36,500 nt of DNA from Bacillota bacterium. Its GTDB lineage: Bacteria; Bacillota; Clostridia; Christensenellales; Aristaeellaceae. Shown piece by piece: positions 24,629-32,507 of the stretch. The stretch spans positions 1 to 36,500 of the forward strand of contig JAEYPB010000096.1 in the NCBI GenBank assembly GCA_023411175.1, given 5' to 3'. The position numbers and the translations under genes were made by a program. A model generated the notes under the pieces. It saw only the letters and a list, made by a program, of their open reading frames with translations. It was not told the origin of the DNA and ran no database searches. Positions within the stretch are counted from its first letter, which is position 1, and the number at the start of each line of letters is the position of its first letter.

Positions 24629-25633
24629 TTGTATCCAATGAAGATGCGGCCGGTCTTCCGGCACGGCGTGGCGACCCCCTGGGGCGGCGAAGGCCTTCGC
24701 GAACTGTTCTGCAAGGCCATCCCGGACGACCTGACCGGCGAGAGCCTGGAGGTTTCGGCGCTTCCGGACCTGTCCTGCACGGTGGAAAACGGCGCGCTGG
24801 CGGGCTGGACGCTCGATGCGGTCTACGAAAAGTACCGCGGGGCGCTGACCGGCCTCGCCGACGATGCGGCGTTTCCGCTACTGGTGAAACTGCTCGACGC
24901 GCGGGAGATGCTGTCCGTTCAGGTGCATCCGGGCGACGAATACGCCGCGGCGCACCACGGAAAGCTCGGCAAGACCGAGGCTTGGGTGATTCTCGACGCG
25001 CCGCCGGGCGCGCAGCTGGTATTGGGCCTCAAGGAGGGCGCGGACCTTCGAAGCGCCGTTCAGGACGGGACGCTGGAGGACGCGCTGAGCTGGCTTCCCG
25101 TATCCGCCGGAGACGTGCTCTACATCCCACACGGGCTGGTGCACGCGCTGGGCGGCGGCATCCGGGTGTACGAGATCCAGCAGTCCTCCGACGTGACCTA
25201 CCGCCTGTGGGACTGGAACCGCACCGGCCCGGACGGAAAGAAGCGGGCACTGCACCTTGAGGACGCGCTGAACGTGGCCAGGCCGCTGCCCGGAGCGCCG
25301 CTGGACGGCGTATCGCTCAGCGTCTCCGGCGGCAAGGAGACCTGCTACATCTGCGACGGAAATTTTGAACTGTGGCGGCTGGATGTTACGGGGCGCATGG
25401 CCCTTGATAGCGGCCGGATGCGGCTTTTGACCGCGCTGGGGCGCTGCGTCGTCGGCTGGGACGGTGGCGCGATCGCGCTTAGTTCCGGCGATACGTTGGT
25501 CATCCCCGCCGTCTGCGACGCGTGGATTGAAGGAAACCTGACCGCGATCCTGTCCGCGACGTGCGACCGCGCGCGCCTCACCGCACTCGCCGGCGAACGC
25601 GCCCGGCATGCGGCTGGATTCGAAGGAGCGTAA
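24629..25633 (+). CDS. manA: Mannose-6-phosphate isomerase, class I
   Basis: A 334-residue zinc enzyme interconverting mannose-6-phosphate and fructose-6-phosphate. Zinc-binding motifs are QVHPGD (98-103, His100), Glu117 in KTEAW and His172 in HGLVHALGGG. WDWNRTGPDGKKRALHLEDA is a class I feature. I choose the TTG at 24629 as start: AAGGGGA lies eight bases upstream and the product begins MYPMKMRPVFRHG, matching the YPLKFxPVF opening common in this family. The ATG at 24638 is the alternative. A GT2 glycosyltransferase gene follows after 2 nt, suggesting a joint envelope-glycan role. Confidence 0.92.
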   Translation: MYPMKMRPVFRHGVATPWGGEGLRELFCKAIPDDLTGESLEVSALPDLSCTVENGALAGWTLDAVYEKYRGALTGLADDAAFPLLVKLLDAREMLSVQVHPGDEYAAAHHGKLGKTEAWVILDAPPGAQLVLGLKEGADLRSAVQDGTLEDALSWLPVSAGDVLYIPHGLVHALGGGIRVYEIQQSSDVTYRLWDWNRTGPDGKKRALHLEDALNVARPLPGAPLDGVSLSVSGGKETCYICDGNFELWRLDVTGRMALDSGRMRLLTALGRCVVGWDGGAIALSSGDTLVIPAVCDAWIEGNLTAILSATCDRARLTALAGERARHAAGFEGA

Positions 25634-25635
25634 GT

Positions 25636-26583
25636 ATGAAGCCGGTACTCTACATCATCACCCCCTGCTACAACGAGGAGGAGGCGCTCCCCCACACCGC
25701 GCCGAAGCTGGTGGCGCTCCTTCAGAAGATGGTGGAGGATGGGCAGATTGATCCCCGGAGCCGCCTCACGCTGGTGGACGACGGCAGCCGCGACAAGACC
25801 TGGAAGGTGATCGAGGCCCTCGCCGCGCGCCACCCCGAGGTCGAGGGGCTGAAACTGGCCCACAACGCGGGGCATCAAAACGCGCTATGGGCCGGGATGA
25901 TGACCGTCCGTGAAAAAGCCGATGCCGTCGTTACCATCGACGCGGACCTTCAGGACGACGTGAACGCCATCCCGCAGTTCTTGGAAAAGATGACGGAAGG
26001 CGCGGACGTGGTTTACGGCGTCCGCAAAAAGCGCGACACCGACACCGCGTTCAAACGGGCGACCGCCCACGCCTTCTACCGCTTCATGCGCATGATGGGC
26101 GCCGACGTGGTAAACGACCACGCCGACTACCGGCTTTTAAGCCGCCGCGCGCTGGACGCGCTGGCGGATTTCGGCGAGGTCAACCTTTTCCTCCGGGGCA
26201 TGGTGCCGCTTCTGGGCTTTAAAACGGAGCAGGTGTATTACGACCGCGGCGAGCGGGTGGCGGGCGAGTCCAAGTACCCGCTGCGCAAGATGATCGCCTT
26301 CGCGGTGGAGGGCGTGACCTCCTTCAGCGTCAAGCCGATCCGGCTGGTCATCGCGCTGGGCTTCATATTCGCGCTGCTGGGCCTTCTGATGGCGCTCTAC
26401 GCCGTCGTCCAGGCGTGCCTGGGCCAGACTGTCTCCGGATGGGCATCCCTGATGGTCAGCCTATGGATTGTGGGCGGCGTCCAACTGATGGCGCTGGGGC
26501 TGATCGGCACCTATGTGGGCAAGATCTACACGGAAGTCAAGCGCCGGCCGAAGTTCATCGTGGAGCGCTACCTAATCAAATAG
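25636..26583 (+). CDS. Polyprenyl-phosphate glycosyltransferase, GT2 (GtrB/DPM1-like)
   Basis: A 315-residue membrane-bound family 2 glycosyltransferase. The catalytic domain has ITPCYNEEEALP (8-19), LVDDGSRDKTW (46-56) and the metal-binding IDADLQDD (101-108). Two C-terminal transmembrane helices (about 237-262 and 272-300) end with GTYVGKIYTEVKRRPKFIVE, typical of enzymes that transfer a sugar to undecaprenyl phosphate. GAAGGAG precedes ATG 25636. It lies directly after manA in one operon. The transferred sugar is unknown; a mannose-related one is possible by context only. Confidence 0.9.
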   Translation: MKPVLYIITPCYNEEEALPHTAPKLVALLQKMVEDGQIDPRSRLTLVDDGSRDKTWKVIEALAARHPEVEGLKLAHNAGHQNALWAGMMTVREKADAVVTIDADLQDDVNAIPQFLEKMTEGADVVYGVRKKRDTDTAFKRATAHAFYRFMRMMGADVVNDHADYRLLSRRALDALADFGEVNLFLRGMVPLLGFKTEQVYYDRGERVAGESKYPLRKMIAFAVEGVTSFSVKPIRLVIALGFIFALLGLLMALYAVVQACLGQTVSGWASLMVSLWIVGGVQLMALGLIGTYVGKIYTEVKRRPKFIVERYLIK

Positions 26584-26608
26584 AAAATGCCTGAAATTTG
26601 AACGTCAA

Positions 26609-26638
26609 ATGGGGCTGTCTCAACGGGGCAGCCCCCAT
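26609..26638 (+). terminator. Hairpin after the GT2 gene (GGGGCTGTCTC-type)
   Basis: ATGGGGCTG (26609-26617) pairs with CAGCCCCCAT (26629-26638) with one bulge. There is no T tract on the plus strand. The word GGGGCTGTCTCAACG matches the minus-strand hairpin at 17450-17494. Confidence 0.5.
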
Positions 26639-26695
26639 ACCATCAATCTCCTAGGAATTTCAATCGTTTCCGGCGGCGTGTACGCCGGGGACGGG

Positions 26696-26729
26696 ATAAC
26701 GCCACCAGTGCGAATACTGGTGGCGTTAT
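26696..26729. repeat. Perfect 14-bp inverted repeat in the GT2-MATE intergenic region
   Basis: ATAACGCCACCAGT (26696-26709) and ACTGGTGGCGTTAT (26716-26729) are perfect complements around a six-base loop. A smaller hairpin, CGGCG-tgta-CGCCG, lies at 26674-26687. The 240-bp gap between convergent genes has no ORF I can support; strong hairpins are its main content. Confidence 0.8.
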
Positions 26730-26795
26730 TCTCATCTTTGGTCAGTGCGCTCGGAAATTCCAGAGAATTACAGGCGCACGCAGGCTTTTTCCCTC

Positions 26796-26825
26796 GCATC
26801 GAAAAAACCACAGTGGGTTCGATGC
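26796..26825 (-). terminator. Hairpin immediately after the MATE gene
   Basis: GCATCGAA (26796-26803) pairs with TTCGATGC (26818-26825), directly next to the MATE stop codon. An internal CCCAC/GTGG element carries T residues. It is a likely mRNA 3'-end structure, though the external T tract is missing. Confidence 0.5.
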
Positions 26826-28199
26826 CTATTTCTTCACCAGATTGTGCACCCATCTGCCGCTTTTAAGCCGCCTGAGCGAGAAGACCAGCTTGACCAAATC
26901 CTCGCACCGCGTGGCCAAAAACACATACTGGATGGGGAGCTTCAGAATGAGCGCGGCAAAAACCGACAGCGGCACGCCCACCAGCCACAGCGGCAGCAGG
27001 TCCAGGCACATGGAGTAGGTCGTGTCCCCACCCGGCCGGAATATGCCCACGATCATTACGGAGTTCGCGGCCATCAGCGGCAGCACAAAGGCGTATATCT
27101 GCATCAGGCGCTGCGAAGCAAATTTGGTCGTGTCCGCCACCTTGAACCAGTCCGTCACCCATCCGCCGAACAAAAACACCGGCACCGCCGTCAGCGCGGC
27201 AATCACTACGTTGACCTTGAGCGCGCGCCAGGCGTCCCGCCGCGCCTGCGCCTCGCGCCCCGCGCCGATGGATATCCCGATCATGACCGCCGCGGCCTGG
27301 GTCGCCCCCCTGAGGACCACCGATGCCATGACCTCCACGTTGGAGAAGATGTTGACCGCCGCCGTCGCGACGGCGGCGTTTTCCATGTTGCCGTAGGTGG
27401 CCGAATACGCGACGATGCCCAGCGCCCACAGAAGCTCGTTCCCCATCACGGGCAGCACGACCTTCATGAACTTCTTCACAAAGACGCGCGGTATGCGCCC
27501 AATCGCGAAAACCGAGGAAAGGGAGATGTACTTTTTATACAGGCCCACCGATGCCAGAATCAGCATCTCGGCCACGACGCCCAGAACCGAGCCCGCCGCC
27601 GCCCCGGCCACTTCCAGCCGCGGTGCGCCAAACCGGCCGAAGATCAGCACATAGCTCATCACCGCGTCGATGGTTACGCCGGCGATGCTGGCGTACATCG
27701 GCAGCACCACCCGCTCGGTCGACTTGAGCGACGCGCCCATCGCCATCGAAATCGCGTAGGGGAAGAAGGAGATCGCCACAATTCGAAGATACACCGCGCC
27801 GATTTCGACCGCCCTGTCCGACGCGATCAAAAAGCCCAGCAGACGTTCGGGCATGAGGATGGAAGGAATCGCAAACAGAAGCGCGATCAGAAGCCCGAAG
27901 ACGACGCTGAGATTCAGCGTCCGTTCAATACCTGCCTGATCGCGCTTGCCCCAGTACTGGGCAAAGAACGCCGAAGCCCCGCCCGCCATGCCGAATACCG
28001 CCAACTGGAACAGGAAAGAGATCCTGTTGGCCTGCGACACACCGGAAATCGCGTACTCGCCCAGTTGAAGCCGCCCGACGAGCACGTTGTCCACAACCTG
28101 CATGGTCGCCATCATGAGCGTCTGCCCCATCATGGGCAACGCCAGCTTCATAAAGCCGGATAAAAAGCTTCTGCGCGGCTGCCGGGCGATCTGTTCCAT
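26826..28199 (-). CDS. MATE-family efflux transporter
   Basis: A 457-residue polytopic membrane protein of the multidrug and toxic compound extrusion family, with about 12 hydrophobic helices in two similar halves. The N-terminal FMKLALPMMGQTLMMATMQV and then DNVLVGRLQLGEYAISGVSQ are the family's first helices. GGASAFFAQYWGKRDQAGIE is the usual loop. It probably uses a sodium or proton gradient. The ribosome site is weak (AGGGAT), and the start lies 13 bp after the GH127-like gene, so it is cotranscribed with it. Substrate unknown. Confidence 0.92.
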   Translation of the reverse strand: MEQIARQPRRSFLSGFMKLALPMMGQTLMMATMQVVDNVLVGRLQLGEYAISGVSQANRISFLFQLAVFGMAGGASAFFAQYWGKRDQAGIERTLNLSVVFGLLIALLFAIPSILMPERLLGFLIASDRAVEIGAVYLRIVAISFFPYAISMAMGASLKSTERVVLPMYASIAGVTIDAVMSYVLIFGRFGAPRLEVAGAAAGSVLGVVAEMLILASVGLYKKYISLSSVFAIGRIPRVFVKKFMKVVLPVMGNELLWALGIVAYSATYGNMENAAVATAAVNIFSNVEVMASVVLRGATQAAAVMIGISIGAGREAQARRDAWRALKVNVVIAALTAVPVFLFGGWVTDWFKVADTTKFASQRLMQIYAFVLPLMAANSVMIVGIFRPGGDTTYSMCLDLLPLWLVGVPLSVFAALILKLPIQYVFLATRCEDLVKLVFSLRRLKSGRWVHNLVKK

Positions 28200-28212
28200 T
28201 AAATCACGATCC

Positions 28213-30144
28213 CTATCCGTTCATTTTAACGGTCGGAAATTGCGCAATTCGTACGGAGGAATTCCCAAAGGGTGTAAGCTCGATCACCTGTTCGCCGGGC
28301 CAGTCCGCCTCGGGCTGGATCGGCGGCGGCGCGGCGCTCGCGCCGTCCATTTCCCAGCCGGGTATGGGAACCGCCTTGGCCAGAACCCGGGCCGCGTCCT
28401 CGCCGCGCTTGAAGGCCGAGGCTTTTTCCGGCTCGACGACCGCCTTCATCGCGGCGTCGCCCACCAGCGCCCATTTCCATGGAGAACCGGCGGTCACCTC
28501 AAGGGCGCCGTCCTCCAGCTTTTTCCATGTTTCCTCAGGCCTCAGGCACATGACGAGCGGCCCCAACTCCACCGCCGCCGACTGATGAAACCACCGGGTC
28601 AGGCGCGGCTGCATGGGCAAATCCACCGTCACCCGCTCGCTCCCGGTCCACTTGCGGCGCACACAGCCCGCTTCCCCTGCGCGAAGGGACATCAGTTCGC
28701 CCTCCGGCAGCCGGATGATCGCCTGCTCGGCCCAAGCCGGAATGCGCAGATACAGCGGGAACTCCGCCGGGCGCTTGACCGTGACCTCCACGCTCACCTG
28801 AGTGTCGAAGGGATAGGCCGTATCCACCTTGAGGCGGACGCGCGTACCGCCCGCCACGAAGTTGACCTGGCAGGGGGCGTAGGATGCTGCGGCAAGCCCG
28901 TCATCCTGGGTGGCATACCACAGCGAGGCAGCATACTTTGGCCACGCCTGAATCAGCGGCACGGCGCACTCCGCGCCGGTCCGAACGCCGTAGAGGTTCG
29001 CGCTCTGATCCTCGTTGTACCATGGGCGATCCGCACGGGTCGCGGCCACCTGATTGGCCTGGCCCACCCGCTGGCATGCGCCCGGCTCCTTCGTGCCCAT
29101 GGAGGGCAGCGCGTTGAACGCGAGTTTTTCGAGGAGGTCTCCCAGCTCCGGCGCGTCCTCCGCGCTGACCGCAAGCAGCGTCTCCAGCGTCGTCAAAAGC
29201 TCCGTCACCGCTTCAAAGTTCACACCCTGGGCGGGGCTCGCGCCCGCCAGATGGTCGTCGCCGGTGAACATGCCAAGCGCCACGCCGTGGTGCTTCATCA
29301 GCTTGTGCCAGCCAACCTTGAAAGCGCCGACCTCCTTGAAGCCGGACTTGAACAGGTTTACGATGCCCGGCGCCCTGAGGCCCGCCGCCACGTTGACGGC
29401 GTTTGAAAGTGCCGCCTCCTTGCGGTAATAGGGCTGGGCGACGCCCGTCAGCGGCTCCTCCGCCTCCATGGCGCGGGAGAGATCCGCCCAGGGGCGCTGC
29501 TTCTCCATCGGCCGGATGTGCGGGAAGATATGGAAATGGTTCGTCCAGTCCAGCGACTGGCCCTTGAGTTTCTTGGCAAGGGTCAAAAGGTAGCTCATCC
29601 CGGTCAGGTTGTAGAGCCACAGCGCGAGGAGCATGTTGTCCGCCGCGCGGGCAGTGGCGGTTTCCTCGAGGGGCTTTGCGTCGAGGTTCGCCAGCTGGAA
29701 GCGGAAGAACTTGTCCAGAAAAACCAGCGCGCGCTTGTCGGCGGTGGCGGTAAAGTACCCTTGCGCCGCGCGGGCAACGAGGATGCGCGGCCACCAGTCC
29801 GGGTTTTCCGCGGGACCGAACCATCCGTCTTCCTGCTGAAAGTCAAACGCCCAATCCAGAAACCTTTGCGCCGCCTTTTGAAGCCCTTCGTCGTCCAGTA
29901 CCCAGGCCAGGCTGACCAGGCCGTCCAGAAGCATCGGCGCGAGGGCACCGGCGTCGCCCTTTCCGCCCAGCCAGGCGTTGTCCGCGCCGAGGGCGGGCGT
30001 TTCTTTCATGAGCGCCGCGGCCTTTTGCGCCTGCGCCTCCAGTTGATCGCGCAGCCAGCCCTCCGGGCGGACCGCGCCGAGCGGAAGCGGCGCGAGTCGG
30101 TTTTGGATGAGCGGCGCGCGGCTGAAGATGGCTTTTCCGATCAT
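28213..30144 (-). CDS. GH127-like (DUF1680) glycoside hydrolase with altered catalytic positions
   Basis: A 643-residue protein of the beta-L-arabinofuranosidase-type (alpha/alpha)6-barrel family, with no signal peptide and so cytoplasmic. Family landmarks are the tryptophan-rich GWFGPAENPDWWPR (107-120), GMFTGDDHLAGASPAQG (291-307) and AWPKYAASLWYAT (400-412). In typical members, as I recall them, these flank G[T]EL-C and a CC pair that bind zinc and supply the nucleophilic cysteine. Here the matching stretches read GVNFEAV (307-313) and GAECAVP (390-396), so three of four zinc/cysteine positions appear replaced. ATG 30144 overlaps the upstream stop (ATGA) after GGAGG. The substrate is unknown; it may act by another mechanism. 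Confidence 0.78.
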   Translation of the reverse strand: MIGKAIFSRAPLIQNRLAPLPLGAVRPEGWLRDQLEAQAQKAAALMKETPALGADNAWLGGKGDAGALAPMLLDGLVSLAWVLDDEGLQKAAQRFLDWAFDFQQEDGWFGPAENPDWWPRILVARAAQGYFTATADKRALVFLDKFFRFQLANLDAKPLEETATARAADNMLLALWLYNLTGMSYLLTLAKKLKGQSLDWTNHFHIFPHIRPMEKQRPWADLSRAMEAEEPLTGVAQPYYRKEAALSNAVNVAAGLRAPGIVNLFKSGFKEVGAFKVGWHKLMKHHGVALGMFTGDDHLAGASPAQGVNFEAVTELLTTLETLLAVSAEDAPELGDLLEKLAFNALPSMGTKEPGACQRVGQANQVAATRADRPWYNEDQSANLYGVRTGAECAVPLIQAWPKYAASLWYATQDDGLAAASYAPCQVNFVAGGTRVRLKVDTAYPFDTQVSVEVTVKRPAEFPLYLRIPAWAEQAIIRLPEGELMSLRAGEAGCVRRKWTGSERVTVDLPMQPRLTRWFHQSAAVELGPLVMCLRPEETWKKLEDGALEVTAGSPWKWALVGDAAMKAVVEPEKASAFKRGEDAARVLAKAVPIPGWEMDGASAAPPPIQPEADWPGEQVIELTPFGNSSVRIAQFPTVKMNG

Positions 30145-31268
30145 TTGGCATGTCCTCCGGTAAAGGTAATGAATTCGCACTCGATGCGCCCGTTGTACAG
30201 GCGGCGGCGCTTGTCACCCCGGCGGCCGAAGGCGCGCTCAAAGCCGCGGTCGGCGGTCAGCGCCGAGAGGTTCCAGCCGGAGCGCCGCTGAAGGTCGCCC
30301 AATGCCTTCGCCACGGCCTGGGCCGCGCGACGGTCGCCCAGGCGCTCACCGTAGGGCGGGTTTGTAACGATGTGGCCGAAGCCCTCGCCCACCTTGACGT
30401 CCCGGAGATCCGCCTGCTCCAGGCGGATCCGACCCGTGAGCCCCGCCTGCGCCACATGGCGCTCGGCCAGCTTCAGCGCCTCCGGGTCGATGTCCGAGCC
30501 ACAGATGTCCACCGGGCGGGATTTCGCGGCCTCGAAGCGGGCGACGGCTTCGTCGCGGATATTTTTCATCGAGCCCTTGGGCATAAACGCCCAGGCCTCG
30601 CAGTCAAACGAGCGGACAAGACCCGGTGCGCGGTCCAGCGCGATCATCGCGGATTCGATCAGGATGGTGCCGGTGCCGCAGCACGGGTCTAAAAGCGGCA
30701 TGCTGGGCCGCCAGGGCGACAGGAGCGCGAGGGACGCAGCCAGCGTCTCCCGAAGCGGCGCCTCGCCGTTCCAAGTTCGGTAGCCCCTGCGCGACAGCGC
30801 CGCGCCGGAGCTGTCCAGCGCCACGACCACCTGATCCTCGTGGATCGATACGTCAACCGCATAGGTTGCGCCGGTCTCGGGCAGCCAGTCGACGCGGTAG
30901 GCGCCCTTGAGCCGCTCGACGATGGCCTTTTTCGTGATGGCCTGACAATCCCTGGGGCTCATCAGCTGGGAGCGCGCGCATTGCGCGCGAACCGGAAACA
31001 CGGCGTCCCGGGGCAGGAAATCGGGCCAGGGCAACGCCTTCACGCCCTCGAAGAGTTCTTCAAAGGACTTCGCCTCAAATCGGCCCATCTCGAGCAGCAC
31101 CCGGTCGGCGGTTCGCAGCCACAGGTTGGCGCGAAAACCTTCCGCGCCGTCTCCCTCAAAGGTGACGCCGCCCGTGGGCAACGTGCGGATGCCGCTGGCA
31201 TCCAATCGCTCAAGGTCACGCTTAACGAGCCCCTCGAGCCCGAATGCCGCGCTTGCAATCCAACGCAT
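30141..31268 (-). CDS. Class I SAM-dependent RNA methyltransferase with THUMP domain (RlmL/YpsC-like)
   Basis: A 375-residue RNA methyltransferase. An N-terminal ferredoxin-like plus THUMP region (about 1-160) contains the segment DFLPRDAVFPVRAQCARSQL. The Rossmann methyltransferase domain has the SAM loop LLDPCCGTGTILIE (192-205) and the catalytic NPPY (303-306). It is similar to the Bacillota proteins annotated as 23S rRNA guanine-N2 methyltransferase. ATG 31268 follows GGGGGAAG; the longer frame to 31385 runs through a TATAAT box (31305-31300). Its stop overlaps the GH127-like gene, an unusual pairing of rRNA modification with carbohydrate metabolism. Confidence 0.9.
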   Translation of the reverse strand: MRWIASAAFGLEGLVKRDLERLDASGIRTLPTGGVTFEGDGAEGFRANLWLRTADRVLLEMGRFEAKSFEELFEGVKALPWPDFLPRDAVFPVRAQCARSQLMSPRDCQAITKKAIVERLKGAYRVDWLPETGATYAVDVSIHEDQVVVALDSSGAALSRRGYRTWNGEAPLRETLAASLALLSPWRPSMPLLDPCCGTGTILIESAMIALDRAPGLVRSFDCEAWAFMPKGSMKNIRDEAVARFEAAKSRPVDICGSDIDPEALKLAERHVAQAGLTGRIRLEQADLRDVKVGEGFGHIVTNPPYGERLGDRRAAQAVAKALGDLQRRSGWNLSALTADRGFERAFGRRGDKRRRLYNGRIECEFITFTGGHAK

Positions 31269-31299
31269 GTTCTTCCCCCAAATATAAATCGGATATTCT

Positions 31300-31328
31300 A
31301 TTATACCGGATTTGGCCATGTTTGTATA
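31300..31328 (-). promoter_or_regulatory. Probable promoter of the RNA methyltransferase operon
   Basis: A perfect TATAAT (31305-31300) sits about 30 bp before the start codon. TATACA, 17 bp upstream, is a weak -35. Confidence 0.6.
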
Positions 31329-31425
31329 GCTGCCCCAGGTTATTTTGCGAAGCGAATAATCCTTGCACCCGCGATGGACGCCCAAACGGCGAATTAAAGC
31401 AGAATCCCGGCGATTTTGCGCGAAA

Positions 31426-31456
31426 GTCCCCCCGGCGGATGCGCCGCCGGGGGGAC
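31426..31456 (-). terminator. Terminator after the sdpI-like gene
   Basis: A 13-bp perfect stem, GTCCCCCCGGCGG with CCGCCGGGGGGAC, around a five-base loop, followed on the minus strand by TTT. The T run is short but the stem is very strong. Confidence 0.7.
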
Positions 31457-31472
31457 GATGAACGCGGGTCCT

Positions 31473-32138
31473 TTATTTTTCGCTCGGGTGCAGCTCGTTG
31501 TAGAGCTTTCGCGCGTAGAAAAGCGGGATGCCCACCATGATGACCGTGCCCAGCGCGAACCCGACAAACGCCACCCACACCTGAAGCGCCATGCCCAGAA
31601 TGCTGCCGACGAGGATGATGAGCCCGCCGGCGACGCCGGTATACCCCGCGATGCGGTGGGTTTTGATCCAGACCGTCTCGTCACGAAGCGTCCACTTTAC
31701 CCGGAACCCCATCGTGTGGTTAGGCCGTATCTTCGCCATGAAGTTGCTGATGTACACCATCAGAAGTCCAACGCCCCCCAGAATCAGACAAGCCCAGGAA
31801 GTGTCCAGCCGGTTCGCGCCCGAGCGCACAATCAGAAGGAAGAACCAGCCCACCGCCATGAGGAAAAGCCCCGTCAGCGCCACCACGCTTTCCTCATAAG
31901 GCGCGTTCTTCTGAACCTTCTCGTTGTTCGCGTTCACCCTGCGGTAAATGAGGTAGGAGACCATCTCCACCAGCGGGATCATCGCGAAGATCAGGTAGAC
32001 CCATTTGTTCGCCCACTGGTCGGCCTCGCCCAGATAGTTGAAGTGGATCGGCACAATGTCCGCCTCGATGCCCGCGATCACAAAGGCCATCGCGATGGCG
32101 CTTAGCGCCGCCCCGATGAGAAACGCCTTGATTTTCAT
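31473..32138 (-). CDS. SdpI-family membrane protein with DUF1648 domain
   Basis: A 221-residue membrane protein with about six helices. The N-terminal part is DUF1648-like: the segment EADIVPIHFNYLGEADQWANK (25-45) matches the P-x-H-[FW]-[ND]-x-x-G-x-x-[DN] pattern. The C-terminal half, with FMAKIRPNHTMGFRVKWTLR and THRIAGYTGVAGGL, is SdpI-like. In Bacillus subtilis SdpI gives immunity to the SdpC toxin and sequesters the repressor SdpR. No sdpC-like gene is seen nearby. The start overlaps the regulator stop (ATGA). Confidence 0.88.
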   Translation of the reverse strand: MKIKAFLIGAALSAIAMAFVIAGIEADIVPIHFNYLGEADQWANKWVYLIFAMIPLVEMVSYLIYRRVNANNEKVQKNAPYEESVVALTGLFLMAVGWFFLLIVRSGANRLDTSWACLILGGVGLLMVYISNFMAKIRPNHTMGFRVKWTLRDETVWIKTHRIAGYTGVAGGLIILVGSILGMALQVWVAFVGFALGTVIMVGIPLFYARKLYNELHPSEK

Positions 32139-32404
32139 TCTTTCATTCCCCTTCCGGTCATGTCGGCGATCAGGTCCATCAGGTCCTCCAGAACGCTCGT
32201 ATTGATCGAGTAGACGATGTTCTGCCCGCTGCGCTCCGCGCGCACCAGATCCGCGTTTTTCAGGATGTTCAGGTGGTGGCTGATCGACGGCTTGGTCATA
32301 TCGAATTTTGATGCGATCTCCCCGGCGTTCAGGTCGCCCGTGCGAAGCAGCTTCAGGATGTGCCTGCGCGTCGGGTCGGCCAGCGCGTCCCAGGCATCTC
32401 CCAT
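32135..32404 (-). CDS. ArsR/SdpR-family autorepressor
   Basis: An 89-residue winged-helix DNA-binding protein. DALADPTRRHILKLLRTGDL (6-25) and the recognition helix region EIASKFDMTKPSISHHLNIL (29-48) are typical of ArsR-type repressors. There are no metal-binding cysteines, so it is unlikely to be a metal sensor. GGAGGGA precedes the ATG. It forms an operon with the SdpI-like gene. By analogy with SdpR it should repress its own promoter until bound by the membrane protein. Confidence 0.9.
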   Translation of the reverse strand: MGDAWDALADPTRRHILKLLRTGDLNAGEIASKFDMTKPSISHHLNILKNADLVRAERSGQNIVYSINTSVLEDLMDLIADMTGRGMKE

Positions 32405-32428
32405 TGCGATCCCTCCGTTCTTAGATAT

Positions 32429-32485
32429 TTAGACAATCTTCTAATTCTCTGCCCATAGAATACCGCGATTCCCCGCTCCTGTCAA
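32429..32485 (-). promoter_or_regulatory. Promoter and operator of the sdpR-sdpI-like operon
   Basis: TTGACA (32485-32480) and TATTCT (32462-32457) are 17 bp apart on the minus strand. Just downstream, TTAGA-N6-TCTAA (32429-32444) is an inverted repeat lying over the expected start of transcription, a likely repressor site. Confidence 0.72.
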
Positions 32486-32507
32486 GGGGAAACCGCGGAT
32501 TTAACAG

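Noticed and set aside
24542..24664. 41-residue N-terminal extension of the nuclease-helicase
   Set aside because: It would span the divergent promoter region. ATG 24541 has AAGGAGGGG directly upstream.
26745..28163. 472-codon plus-strand frame over the MATE gene
   Set aside because: Composition is typical of antisense to a membrane protein gene (very rich in Arg, His, Gln), with no motif and no ribosome site.
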